37,835 bases of DNA from an uncultured Mediterraneibacter sp. GTDB taxonomy: Bacteria > Bacillota > Clostridia > Lachnospirales > Lachnospiraceae. The stretch is taken from contig NZ_CAKRDI010000029.1 in NCBI RefSeq assembly GCF_934309415.1, positions 1 to 37,835 of the forward strand. Reading direction: 5' to 3'. Under the pieces are notes generated by a model. It was given only the letters and a program-made list of their open reading frames with translations, was not told the origin of the DNA and ran no database searches. Shown piece after piece: positions 15,551-23,860 of this stretch (the first letter of the stretch is position 1; the number at the start of each line of letters is the position of its first letter). Position numbers and translations under genes: made by a program.

Positions 15551-17053
15551 ATGAAACGAAATCTTCTTAACATTTATCATACCGTCCTGTTCTTAATCTG
15601 TGTATTGATTACAGCGTCCTGTTTATATTATGCATTTTTCAACCGCCGACTGCACATAGAATATACTCCGTCTTCTTCTGCAGAATCTCCCGCTGTTCTG
15701 GATAATCCGTACTGTGGATTTTATCAGATGAATGGATTTGTTCTTTCTGAAAAAAATAAAGCCAAAGATGCCGCTTCCTGGGGCACGAAACGTTGTCAGT
15801 CTGATCCATATCAGCTGATGCTGCTCGAGATCAATCTGAAGAATTATGCCGGTCAGTCTCTGAGTCAGAATGCCCTGAATCAGTTGGATGAGATTCTCAC
15901 CTCCTGTGAGAAAGCCAAAAAACAGATTATATTGCGCTTCCTGTATGACTGGGACGGAAAGGCATCATCAGCTGAGCCTTCTTCTCTGAACCAGATAGAA
16001 ACTCATATGGGACAGGTTGCTTCTGTCATCAATAACCATCTGAACTGTGTTTACATCCTGCAAGGGGATTTCACAGGAAATACCGGTGAAATGCATGGCA
16101 GCCGGTTCGGTTCTCCGAATCAGGTGCGTCAGCTGATGGAAAAATTAGCTGATGTTACAAATCCGCAGATTTTTCTTGCGGTTCGTACACCTGCACAGTT
16201 GCGAAGTATCTTACGCAATAAATTACCGCTCACCTCAACCGATGCATACGGTAGTACACTCGCTTCCCGCCTTGGTCTGTACAATGACGGAATGCTTGGA
16301 TCTGTATATGATCTCGGAACTTACGATGATACGCCTTTAGAAGATCCATCTGATTTTAATGAAAAGGGATCACGGGAAGAAGAGATTGGATTTCAGAATA
16401 AACTGTGCCAGTTTGTGCCAAATGGTGGGGAAGTTACCGTTGACAACACCTATAATGATCTTGACAATGCAATAAAAGATCTTGCAGATATGCATGTTTC
16501 TTACCTGAATTCCGCACATGATCCTGCCGTTCTGAAGAAATGGAAATCTTCTGTTTATAGCGGAGATACAATTTTTAATGGGCTCAGCGGATATGACTAT
16601 ATCCAGACGCATCTTGGATATCGGTATGTACTGAAAGATTCCAGTCTTGATTTTCATTCCTTCGTAGATGATACTGCTTCGCTCTATCTTACAATTGCAA
16701 ATGAAGGATTTGCTCCTGCATACAGAAAATTCACATCCAAACTTGTTGCAGTCAAGCAGGAAACAGGCAAAAAGATCTCCATTGAAGCTGACTTCGACAA
16801 TCGAACCATCTCAGGAAATGATTCTTCCATTTTCACAGCCGATCTGGATCTTCGCTCCTGGGAGACCGGAACTTATGAACTTTTCCTTTCAATGACAGAT
16901 GACGCCACAGGCTGCCCGATTTATTTTGCCAATCAGGATTATGAAACCAAGAAGAGAATTCCTGTAGGAACTGTGATCTTGTCCAAATATCATTTACCAT
17001 TCAAACTGCCGGATCTTTCATTTCCTGAAATCCCGCTTCCTGATATTGATTAA
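15551..17053 (+). CDS. Membrane-anchored DUF4874/DUF4832 protein, possible glycosidase
   Basis: A 500-residue protein with an N-terminal anchor (LLNIYHTVLFLICVLITASC) and an extracellular part. NPYCGFYQMNGF, FLYDWDGK and GDFTGNTGEMHGSRFG match the DUF4874/DUF4832 pair, which is predicted to form a TIM-barrel related to glycoside hydrolases; the E in GEMH is a candidate catalytic residue. A beta-rich DUF4832 domain covers the last 150 residues. The start at 15551 follows AAGGAAG; the longer frame from 15518 lacks an RBS. It is the only plus-strand gene inside the polysaccharide locus and converges on a paralogue at 17085. It may trim or bind the exported polymer; function is inferred. Confidence 0.82.
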   Translation: MKRNLLNIYHTVLFLICVLITASCLYYAFFNRRLHIEYTPSSSAESPAVLDNPYCGFYQMNGFVLSEKNKAKDAASWGTKRCQSDPYQLMLLEINLKNYAGQSLSQNALNQLDEILTSCEKAKKQIILRFLYDWDGKASSAEPSSLNQIETHMGQVASVINNHLNCVYILQGDFTGNTGEMHGSRFGSPNQVRQLMEKLADVTNPQIFLAVRTPAQLRSILRNKLPLTSTDAYGSTLASRLGLYNDGMLGSVYDLGTYDDTPLEDPSDFNEKGSREEEIGFQNKLCQFVPNGGEVTVDNTYNDLDNAIKDLADMHVSYLNSAHDPAVLKKWKSSVYSGDTIFNGLSGYDYIQTHLGYRYVLKDSSLDFHSFVDDTASLYLTIANEGFAPAYRKFTSKLVAVKQETGKKISIEADFDNRTISGNDSSIFTADLDLRSWETGTYELFLSMTDDATGCPIYFANQDYETKKRIPVGTVILSKYHLPFKLPDLSFPEIPLPDID

Positions 17054-17055
17054 GG

Positions 17056-17098
17056 GCATCGTTTTGAAATAACTATATCATTATTTACAAAACGATGC
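17056..17098. repeat. Inverted repeat between convergent DUF4832 paralogues
   Basis: GCATCGTTTTGAAATAA pairs with TTATTTACAAAACGATGC, with one bulged base and an 8-nt loop. The right arm includes the last codons and stop of the minus-strand gene; the left arm begins just after the stop of the plus-strand gene. It may act as a two-way terminator or be a trace of inverted duplication. Confidence 0.65.
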
Positions 17099-18494
17099 AG
17101 CCAATGTACAGCCCTTCTGGATTTTTACCCTGTGCATTTGAAGATTGATTTAAGTATTTATTTGCAAAATGAATGTTCGCTTTATCTGATTTTCTATATG
17201 CATGCAGATATAACCTTCCCTCTGTCCGGGGCAGAGAGAAGGTTATTTTTTTTAGTTCCCCGCTTTTCCATTCCCGCAGATCCGCATCGAGCGTGATTTT
17301 TCTTTCTTCTGACCCATTTTCAATACTGATAAAAAGTGCAGTCTCCTGAAAACACTTTCCAAATCCGGAATTTTCTATTTCTATCTCCAGACTTAATCCA
17401 CTTCTTCTACAAAATAAGTCACGCAAATATCCGCACTTTTTTAAACCAGAGCGTATCTTAAAAATGCTTTCTCGAAGATATATACCACGTACCACAAACC
17501 GATATCCCAGATGCGCTCCCACATACTCATAGAAGCTTTTTCCCTGAAAACAATCCTGTCCCCACCATTGTTTTTCTTTCCACTGTTTCAATCGCTTTGG
17601 ATCATGATTCCTGTTTAAATACGCCAGATGCAGCTGTTTCATTTCCTGTAAAGCAACCTGTTCGGTTTTACATTTTTCGCCGGAAACTGCTTCGCCTCCA
17701 AACGGGGTTTCTCTTGTTATCTTTTCTGCAAACCGCAGTTCTTCCTGACGGATCCATTTTTCCTTCCATCCTGCTGCCTCATGCAGCATCATTCCATAAG
17801 TACCAAGATCTGTTTCCGAAGCAAACAATGCATCATTAAAAATAGTCAGAGAAAACGACTCTTCACTGTTATAACTGTCCTCACTGATCAGTTTTCTCCA
17901 GATAGCCGGCGTGCGAACAGCCAGACAGATTGATGCAGGAAGATTTTCCCGCATACAACGATATAGTCTTTCCAGACACTGCTCAGACAGATATTTGGAA
18001 GAATGCATCTCTCCCCAGCTTCCGATCAAAAATCCCTGAACAAGAAACACTGTGTGCTTCTGCTCTTTTAAAATACCACAGATCTGTTTTATATGCTCTA
18101 AAATCTGTTCCAGTGTATCCGGCTCTTTCTCTATTCCTTCTCCGGTCTGATCATATACTGGTCTTAAAACTATATCTTTCTTAGCTTCTCTAAAAAAACG
18201 AAGAATCTGTGCTATATTTTCCAAAGCAAAAAAATCCAGAGGATTTTTCTGATATGCACCTAAATCTAAAAGGACAAGTGCCACCGACTCATCCTCCTTT
18301 AAGCACCATTTCAATTCCTCTGGATTTATCTTTTCATTCACACAAAACGGATAAATCGAATACCAGCCCTGTGCCGGATTTTTTCTACAGACAGGATCTT
18401 CTGTAAATTCACCTGCAACAAAGCTTATATTTTTATCTGACTTTTTCTTCGCATTTCTGTCAGATGAACCTTTATTTCTTCTGAATCTCCACAT
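17085..18494 (-). CDS. DUF4832-family paralogue without a signal sequence
   Basis: A 469-residue relative of the protein at 15551, colinear with it: NPAQGWYSIYPF, RPVYDQTG, GFLIGSWGEMHSSKY, FGGEAVSG and HLGYRFVVRG all have counterparts. It has no membrane anchor; the N-terminus is basic (MWRFRRNKGSSDRNAKKKSD). ATG at 18494 was chosen because AGGTGA lies 8 nt upstream; the longer frame starts with GTG at 18506. It overlaps the GT2 gene by 23 bp and is the last gene of the long minus-strand operon. Residues 336-349 are encoded by a family A repeat fragment, and this stretch is about 17 residues longer than in the paralogue. Where it acts, with no signal, is unclear. Confidence 0.78.
   Translation of the reverse strand: MWRFRRNKGSSDRNAKKKSDKNISFVAGEFTEDPVCRKNPAQGWYSIYPFCVNEKINPEELKWCLKEDESVALVLLDLGAYQKNPLDFFALENIAQILRFFREAKKDIVLRPVYDQTGEGIEKEPDTLEQILEHIKQICGILKEQKHTVFLVQGFLIGSWGEMHSSKYLSEQCLERLYRCMRENLPASICLAVRTPAIWRKLISEDSYNSEESFSLTIFNDALFASETDLGTYGMMLHEAAGWKEKWIRQEELRFAEKITRETPFGGEAVSGEKCKTEQVALQEMKQLHLAYLNRNHDPKRLKQWKEKQWWGQDCFQGKSFYEYVGAHLGYRFVVRGIYLRESIFKIRSGLKKCGYLRDLFCRRSGLSLEIEIENSGFGKCFQETALFISIENGSEERKITLDADLREWKSGELKKITFSLPRTEGRLYLHAYRKSDKANIHFANKYLNQSSNAQGKNPEGLYIGCIVL
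17448..17488. repeat. Family A MITE fragment inside a coding sequence
   Basis: AGAGCGTATCTTAAAAATGC and the next 21 bases match the left end of the copy at 74-237 at about 36 of 41 positions. It lies within the DUF4832 paralogue gene and keeps its frame, encoding IYLRESIFKIRSG on the minus strand. Confidence 0.8.
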
Positions 18495-19257
18495 TATAGA
18501 TTTCACCTACATCTATCTTTAAAATCTTTTCTCTGATCCAGACTGCAATGATCGAAATCGTCATTCGGAACATATAGATCACCGGCTTTAATCCAGAATG
18601 CATACTTACGCCTTCCAGACGCGGATGCATCACCGCCGGAATCTCTCTTACCCTGTATCCAAGCAGTAACATCTGCATAATCATATTCGCATCCGGATAT
18701 TTATCATCAAAATGATTGTATTTTGAATAAAAAAGTACTGTTCGCCAGTTTAAGCCCTGCAATCCCGTCGTCGGATCTGAGATTTTCTTTCCTGTCCCGA
18801 TCCGGATCATATTTCGAAACAGCCAGAACGCAATCTTTTTTGCAAAAGATACCGGAAAGTCTACACTGCCTTCCATGAATCTTGCACCAAGCACAATATC
18901 CGGAGTACATCCATCCTCGTCTTTTCTTCTCAGTTCATCATACAACATTTTCACATTGCAGACATCATGCTGTCCGTCTGCATCCATCTGTATTACATAA
19001 CGATAGCCTTTTCTTATGGCATATTTGTATCCAAGCTGAAGACCACTTCCATATCCAAGATTAAACACATGCGTTACCACCGCATGTTTCCGCTTCTTTG
19101 TAACCCAGTTTGTTCCATCTGAAGACGCATCATTCATCACAAGCACATCTGCAAACTCTGCAATCTCTGGTTTCTCCAGTTTTTCCAGTACACCTATAAT
19201 ATTTTTTTCTTCGTTATATGCAGGAATAATAACTAATACTTCTTTCTCACTCTTCAT
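18472..19257 (-). CDS. Family 2 glycosyltransferase, dolichyl-phosphate-sugar-synthase-like
   Basis: A 261-residue GT2 enzyme of the DPM1/DPG type: VLVIIPAYNEEKNIIGVLEK, MNDASSDGT, NLGYGSGLQLGYKYA and the metal-binding MDADGQHD. Such enzymes move a sugar from a nucleotide donor onto polyprenyl phosphate at the inner membrane face. It ends close to its catalytic domain, with one hydrophobic helix (VIYMFRMTISIIAVWI). A DUF2304 protein nearby in the operon is its usual companion. It lies 29 bp after the GT4 gene and overlaps the DUF4832 gene. Confidence 0.9.
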   Translation of the reverse strand: MKSEKEVLVIIPAYNEEKNIIGVLEKLEKPEIAEFADVLVMNDASSDGTNWVTKKRKHAVVTHVFNLGYGSGLQLGYKYAIRKGYRYVIQMDADGQHDVCNVKMLYDELRRKDEDGCTPDIVLGARFMEGSVDFPVSFAKKIAFWLFRNMIRIGTGKKISDPTTGLQGLNWRTVLFYSKYNHFDDKYPDANMIMQMLLLGYRVREIPAVMHPRLEGVSMHSGLKPVIYMFRMTISIIAVWIREKILKIDVGEIYNVEIQKK

Positions 19258-19286
19258 TTTCCAACACTTTCTCTTTCGAATAGATT

Positions 19287-20483
19287 TTATAAATCAAATA
19301 ATTTCAGTACATTTTCCCTTTTATCCAGATTTTTCTTTGCAGCCATTTTCCCATACATACCTGCAGTCTTTTCATCCTTCAAAAGTATCTCCACTGCACT
19401 GCTTATCTCTTCCGGTGACAGATTACACATCATACCGTCTACTCCCTGTGTTACCTGTTCCCTATTCCCGCTGCAGTCCGATACAAGAAGAGTACATCCA
19501 AGAATCTGCGCTTCCTGTATCGCAATACTTTTTCCTTCAAACCGTGTAGCATGCACATACAGATCGCATTGTGCATAATATGGATACGGATTCTCCACTG
19601 CCCCCAACAACAGAAAATCTTCTTGTAATCCCAAACGGTCAATCTGATCTTGTAATTTGTCTCTTAATTCTCCCTCACCTAATACATACCATCTGGCATT
19701 GACTCCATGATCTTTCAGAATCTTCATCGCATCAATGGCAATCTCATAAGCCTTCTGTGCGGTCAGTCTTCCAACCGTAAGAATCCTTTTTCCCTGATAT
19801 TCATCCTGAAATCCTCCCGGAAGCTGTGCCTTTCTCAGTATCTCTTCCCGGTTGATCAGGTTATGGAATACCATTGTTTTACTTTCGTATTCAGGGTACA
19901 CATGAACAAAACTTTTTTTCACTTCATCCGAAACTGTAAATACCTTCGCAAAATCCTTATAACAATTCCGATCCAGCTCCCTTGTATATCCTGCCCGCTC
20001 ATAGTCCACATGGAGAAAAGCCATCTTTTGTTTCGCCCGGACATGATCATGCACATAATAAGTGGAACCGCCTTCCAGATAAGCAATCGCAAGATCATAT
20101 TCTTCATTTAAGCGATCTGCTCCATCTGACATTACCTTCCACAATAACTTATCCGGATATATTCTGCCTTTCCGAAGCATCTGTGTCCCGTTCTTCAGTA
20201 TATACGGAAGATTGCGGAAGATGCTTCCCTTTGAGAACATTCTGCGTAATACAGACCGGTTCAGCTCTCTTTTTCCCTCTTTCGTCAATACAGATGCATC
20301 TGAATATTGAGAATTCAATAGTTCTACATGCTCCGGAATCTGATGAACCATCTCTCCCTGTCCTAATAATACATACAGAGCAACCTCATATTGATCCTCA
20401 GGAAATCTTCTCAGCAATTCCAGCAGTGCCTTTTCTGCACCGGCACAACCCAATGTATTAATTACAAACAACACTTTTTTCAT
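19287..20483 (-). CDS. Family 4 glycosyltransferase
   Basis: A 398-residue GT-B transferase. The N-terminal domain opens VLFVINTLGCAGAEKALLEL, a donor/acceptor cleft typical of GT4. The C-terminal half has GKRILTVGRLTAQKAYEIAI and ATRFEGKSIAIQEAQILGC, the family's EX7E-type motif region. It would add a sugar using a nucleotide donor with retention of configuration. Its start overlaps the stop of the DUF2304 gene by 4 bp, so the two are translationally coupled. Substrate unknown. Confidence 0.9.
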   Translation of the reverse strand: MKKVLFVINTLGCAGAEKALLELLRRFPEDQYEVALYVLLGQGEMVHQIPEHVELLNSQYSDASVLTKEGKRELNRSVLRRMFSKGSIFRNLPYILKNGTQMLRKGRIYPDKLLWKVMSDGADRLNEEYDLAIAYLEGGSTYYVHDHVRAKQKMAFLHVDYERAGYTRELDRNCYKDFAKVFTVSDEVKKSFVHVYPEYESKTMVFHNLINREEILRKAQLPGGFQDEYQGKRILTVGRLTAQKAYEIAIDAMKILKDHGVNARWYVLGEGELRDKLQDQIDRLGLQEDFLLLGAVENPYPYYAQCDLYVHATRFEGKSIAIQEAQILGCTLLVSDCSGNREQVTQGVDGMMCNLSPEEISSAVEILLKDEKTAGMYGKMAAKKNLDKRENVLKLFDL

Positions 20484-20893
20484 CTGCTGTTTTCCTCTGT
20501 TTCATTTCTTTTTTTCAGAACTTCTATCTCCGCTTTCAGAAGATCAATCTGCCTGAGCATATTCTCACTGTCCTGATTCAGCAGCGATGTCTGCATGGCA
20601 AGTTCCTGATTCTTTCGCATTAAGATCGAAACCTGTGTACTGATAAACCAGAGTCCCCATACAACACCGAGCACAACGATCAGCACTAAAGCTAATATCT
20701 CACCACGCATATAGCGCTCAATCTGCGACGGCTTGATCACAATTCCAAGTATGACCATCAAAACTGATAACACTGACCATACAAGGCAGAATTGCTCCGT
20801 CATCTTTCTCTTCGCCAGTGACAACAGAGTTATCACCAGCAGATAACATCCAAGCACGATCAAAAATACTCTTAAAAAAATCCCTCCTGTCAT
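20480..20893 (-). CDS. DUF2304 small membrane protein with coiled coil
   Basis: A 137-residue protein with hydrophobic segments at about 5-25, 36-52 and 66-88, then a long charged helix (residues about 93-135) with heptad-like spacing around NMLRQIDLLKAEIEVLKK. DUF2304 proteins commonly sit beside DPM1-like glycosyltransferases and may hold them at the membrane. It overlaps PelG upstream and the GT4 downstream by 4 bp each. Confidence 0.78.
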   Translation of the reverse strand: MTGGIFLRVFLIVLGCYLLVITLLSLAKRKMTEQFCLVWSVLSVLMVILGIVIKPSQIERYMRGEILALVLIVVLGVVWGLWFISTQVSILMRKNQELAMQTSLLNQDSENMLRQIDLLKAEIEVLKKRNETEENSR

Positions 20894-22356
20894 TCCTCGT
20901 TTCCTTTCTCTTCTGCCTCATACCTGTCATACACTTTCGATGAAGGCCGGCTTCCTTTTCTCTTTTTTAACAGATGCCCGTTACAGAAAATATGGACATC
21001 AAGATTCTGCTCTATCCACTGTAATCTCAGATATGCAACGGTCCATCCTATAAGGCTTCCCATTACAACTCCCATTCCATACCAGATATCTGTAAAATGG
21101 GTAGCAATTGTACTTGTAATCAATGTTCCAACACAAAATGCAACTCCTGTCAGCACAGATCCTGTCAGATCATTAAAATAATACAGAAAGATAATCTCCG
21201 CATACATCAGGAACAGAATAAAATATCCCACTGCCAGACACGGATAGATCCGCAGTGTCATTCCTCCAAAGCCAAACTGCGGAAGGAAGATCATACAGAT
21301 CAGAAAGATAACCAGTGTTATAATGAACTGGATTCTTGCAAGGCTCATTAACTCTCCGGACAACAGACGGAACATTCTCTTTTTCGTAATCTCAATATCC
21401 ATCCCACGTCCACCGATTACAGCCTCTGAATACGCTTTATATCTTTCATGAAAATGCATCTCTACTCTACTAATAAATATAACACTTGCAGAAATATTTG
21501 TAAACATTGCAAGACAGGTCGCCATATCATAGGATGTGACACATACAAAGCTCTTTACAACAACCATTCTTAAATCCGTTGTCCAGAATACAAAATTGTG
21601 TATATATAGTCCTAACGTATATAAGAAATTTGTCACAACCAGTTGCCAGTATTGCTTAAAATATCCCAATACTTTCCTGTATTTTCCACTATTCAGACGG
21701 AAATAACTTCTCACCACAGAAAATTCCAGGGAAGCAATGATCCAGAAGCCAATGGTCAGCGCAAGCAGCATACTGTATGTGATACTCATCCGAAGCCATC
21801 TGTGAAAAATCAAGGATAAAATAACTGTAACTGTCATTCCGACCGCAAAGAAAAAAGAAATTTTCTTATAATCTTTACAGATGGACAGATACAACATGGA
21901 ATAGAATACAAGCACAAGGGCAATGTATCCACAATATCCTGTAAAAACATAGATCACATCCACTTTCCCCACCAGTGTCTCATAGATACAAAACGGGATT
22001 CCTACCAGTGCGCTCAGGACAATATTCATAAACATTCCCAGATAATAACACGGCAGTATATCCTCATAAGTCTCATCATAAATCACATCTGACATATATC
22101 TGGACAGAACCGAGTTAAACGGGGAAGCTGTCAATAATGAAAAGATAAAAATATAGAGCACTGTACAGGAAAAAAGTTCTCTCGTCGTATACCCTACCGT
22201 TGAAAACTTCAGCCATTTTTCCATAAGAACCAGGGCTCCGATCACAACAAGCATCGGCGCAATTGTGAGAATCGTACTGTATCCCATACCGATAATATTC
22301 GTAGTGAGTGTATTTTTCCCATATATTTTGTTTAATCTAACACCTATTCCTGCCAT
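20890..22356 (-). CDS. pelG: Pel exopolysaccharide transporter PelG
   Basis: A 488-residue, 12-helix membrane protein that begins MAGIGVRLNKIYGKNTLTTN, matching the PelG start. PelG belongs to the flippase superfamily and is thought to carry the growing Pel polymer across the membrane in a complex with PelD, PelE and PelF. Its start overlaps the pelF end by 13 bp, which fits production of a stable PelF-PelG pair. The C-terminus is basic and cytoplasmic. Polymer chemistry in this organism need not equal Pseudomonas Pel. Confidence 0.9.
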   Translation of the reverse strand: MAGIGVRLNKIYGKNTLTTNIIGMGYSTILTIAPMLVVIGALVLMEKWLKFSTVGYTTRELFSCTVLYIFIFSLLTASPFNSVLSRYMSDVIYDETYEDILPCYYLGMFMNIVLSALVGIPFCIYETLVGKVDVIYVFTGYCGYIALVLVFYSMLYLSICKDYKKISFFFAVGMTVTVILSLIFHRWLRMSITYSMLLALTIGFWIIASLEFSVVRSYFRLNSGKYRKVLGYFKQYWQLVVTNFLYTLGLYIHNFVFWTTDLRMVVVKSFVCVTSYDMATCLAMFTNISASVIFISRVEMHFHERYKAYSEAVIGGRGMDIEITKKRMFRLLSGELMSLARIQFIITLVIFLICMIFLPQFGFGGMTLRIYPCLAVGYFILFLMYAEIIFLYYFNDLTGSVLTGVAFCVGTLITSTIATHFTDIWYGMGVVMGSLIGWTVAYLRLQWIEQNLDVHIFCNGHLLKKRKGSRPSSKVYDRYEAEEKGNEE

Positions 22357-23834
22357 CTTTTTTCACCATCCCGATTGCCACTCTGAATCTCAAACGGCTC
22401 TTCTGTCCACTCAAGCTTCTGCTGTGCCGCAAAATCTTTGTATATCTCTGCATATACTTCTTTCATCTGCTCAATCCGATAGAATGCCATTACTCTCTTA
22501 TAACCGGCCTCTCCCATTTTCACACGTTCTTTCTTCTTTAGGGCAAGTTCCACCATTGCCCCGGCAATTTCCTCCAGATTCATAATGTGGGTCAGGATTC
22601 CGGCCTGTCCAAAGTCATCTTTACTTCCGTAGATCAGTTCCCGGCAGTTTCCTACATCTGTTGCGATCACCGGTCTGTGTGCAGCATAGCTTTCCAGAAT
22701 CGTAAGCGGCTGTCCTTCACTAATGCTGGTAAGCAATGTAAAATCCATTTTCCCAAGATAATCCTTTACATTGATTCTGCCCGTGAACTCTACATCCTGA
22801 ACCTCCAATGCCTCGACCAGATCAAAACATTCCTGTGCATATTCTTTATCTTCGTCCGTCGGCCCCATGATCCACAGTTTCAGATTCGGAACTTTCTTCT
22901 TTGCAAATGCATATGCCTGGATCATGGTTTTCACATCCTTGATCGGCGTTACTCGAAGTACCGCACCTGCATAGATCATGTCCTCTTCTTCTTTTGACTT
23001 TCCGGGAAGATCTGCAAGATTCGATGTGTTAATTCCATTCGGAGTTACCTTGATCTTCTCCTGCGGACATCCAAGTTCAATCTGCAAATGTTTCGCATGC
23101 TCGTACAGACTGGTTACTGTATCTGCTCTCTGATAAGCCATCAGCGACATCTTTTTAAACTGCTCGATCCAGATACTCTTATAGATTCCCTCTACCCAGG
23201 AAGCCTTGATCAGCTCTTCTTCTCGCTCTCTCGTGTAAATTCCATGTTCGGAGATCAGAAGACCACAGTTATAAAAATGCTTTGCCATACTTCCAAGAAC
23301 ACCCGCATATCCGGTTGCGACACAATGATATAGATCTGCTTTTGGCACATCCATCTTCAATGTCAGGAACAGCGGCAGGTAAATAGATCTCATGGTCCAT
23401 AAAAAATCTGAAAATATAATATTAGGATATCGTTTTCTGTAGCACTCCTGTACCATATGTAAAAAATCCGGTCCCATCAGGAGATCATCGATTGAAAAAT
23501 GTTTCTTTCGAAACAGATCAAAGATAACATCCCACTGTGTTTTCTGATTCAATATCATATGAAGCATCTCTTCGTATTCTTTTTTGTTCAGTCTGAATCT
23601 GCGTCTTGTCGTTCTTTTATCTTCCCAGTCCCAGTCATCCAGATACAGTTCATAAACCTGGGTTACATTCTCCGGTAATTCGTAGACAAACTTTCCTCTC
23701 AGTGAGCGGTTCGCCACAATCGCAAGCACTATAAATTCTACATTCGGGAAGGACTTGATCATACTGTTAATCCAGCCTGACACTCCACCGACAACATATG
23801 GATAACATCCTTCCGCAACAATACAAACCTTCAT
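22344..23834 (-). CDS. pelF: Pel glycosyltransferase PelF (GT4)
   Basis: A 496-residue GT4 synthase. The N-terminal CIVAEGCYPYVVGGVSGWIN is characteristic of PelF. LLISEHGIYTREREEELIKA follows in the middle and TSISEGQPLTILESYA near the C-terminus. PelF is the cytosolic polymerase of Pel, using UDP-activated N-acetylhexosamine in characterised species. The start at 23834 has AGAGG about 6 nt upstream. It lies 26 bp after the DUF2194 gene. Confidence 0.92.
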   Translation of the reverse strand: MKVCIVAEGCYPYVVGGVSGWINSMIKSFPNVEFIVLAIVANRSLRGKFVYELPENVTQVYELYLDDWDWEDKRTTRRRFRLNKKEYEEMLHMILNQKTQWDVIFDLFRKKHFSIDDLLMGPDFLHMVQECYRKRYPNIIFSDFLWTMRSIYLPLFLTLKMDVPKADLYHCVATGYAGVLGSMAKHFYNCGLLISEHGIYTREREEELIKASWVEGIYKSIWIEQFKKMSLMAYQRADTVTSLYEHAKHLQIELGCPQEKIKVTPNGINTSNLADLPGKSKEEEDMIYAGAVLRVTPIKDVKTMIQAYAFAKKKVPNLKLWIMGPTDEDKEYAQECFDLVEALEVQDVEFTGRINVKDYLGKMDFTLLTSISEGQPLTILESYAAHRPVIATDVGNCRELIYGSKDDFGQAGILTHIMNLEEIAGAMVELALKKKERVKMGEAGYKRVMAFYRIEQMKEVYAEIYKDFAAQQKLEWTEEPFEIQSGNRDGEKRWQE

Positions 23835-23860
23835 CTTCTACCTCTTTTTCCTGTCTATCC

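Noticed and set aside
19982..20461. Plus-strand frame of 159 residues opposite the GT4 gene
   Set aside because: Antisense to a clear glycosyltransferase, with no RBS and proline/histidine-rich shadow composition.
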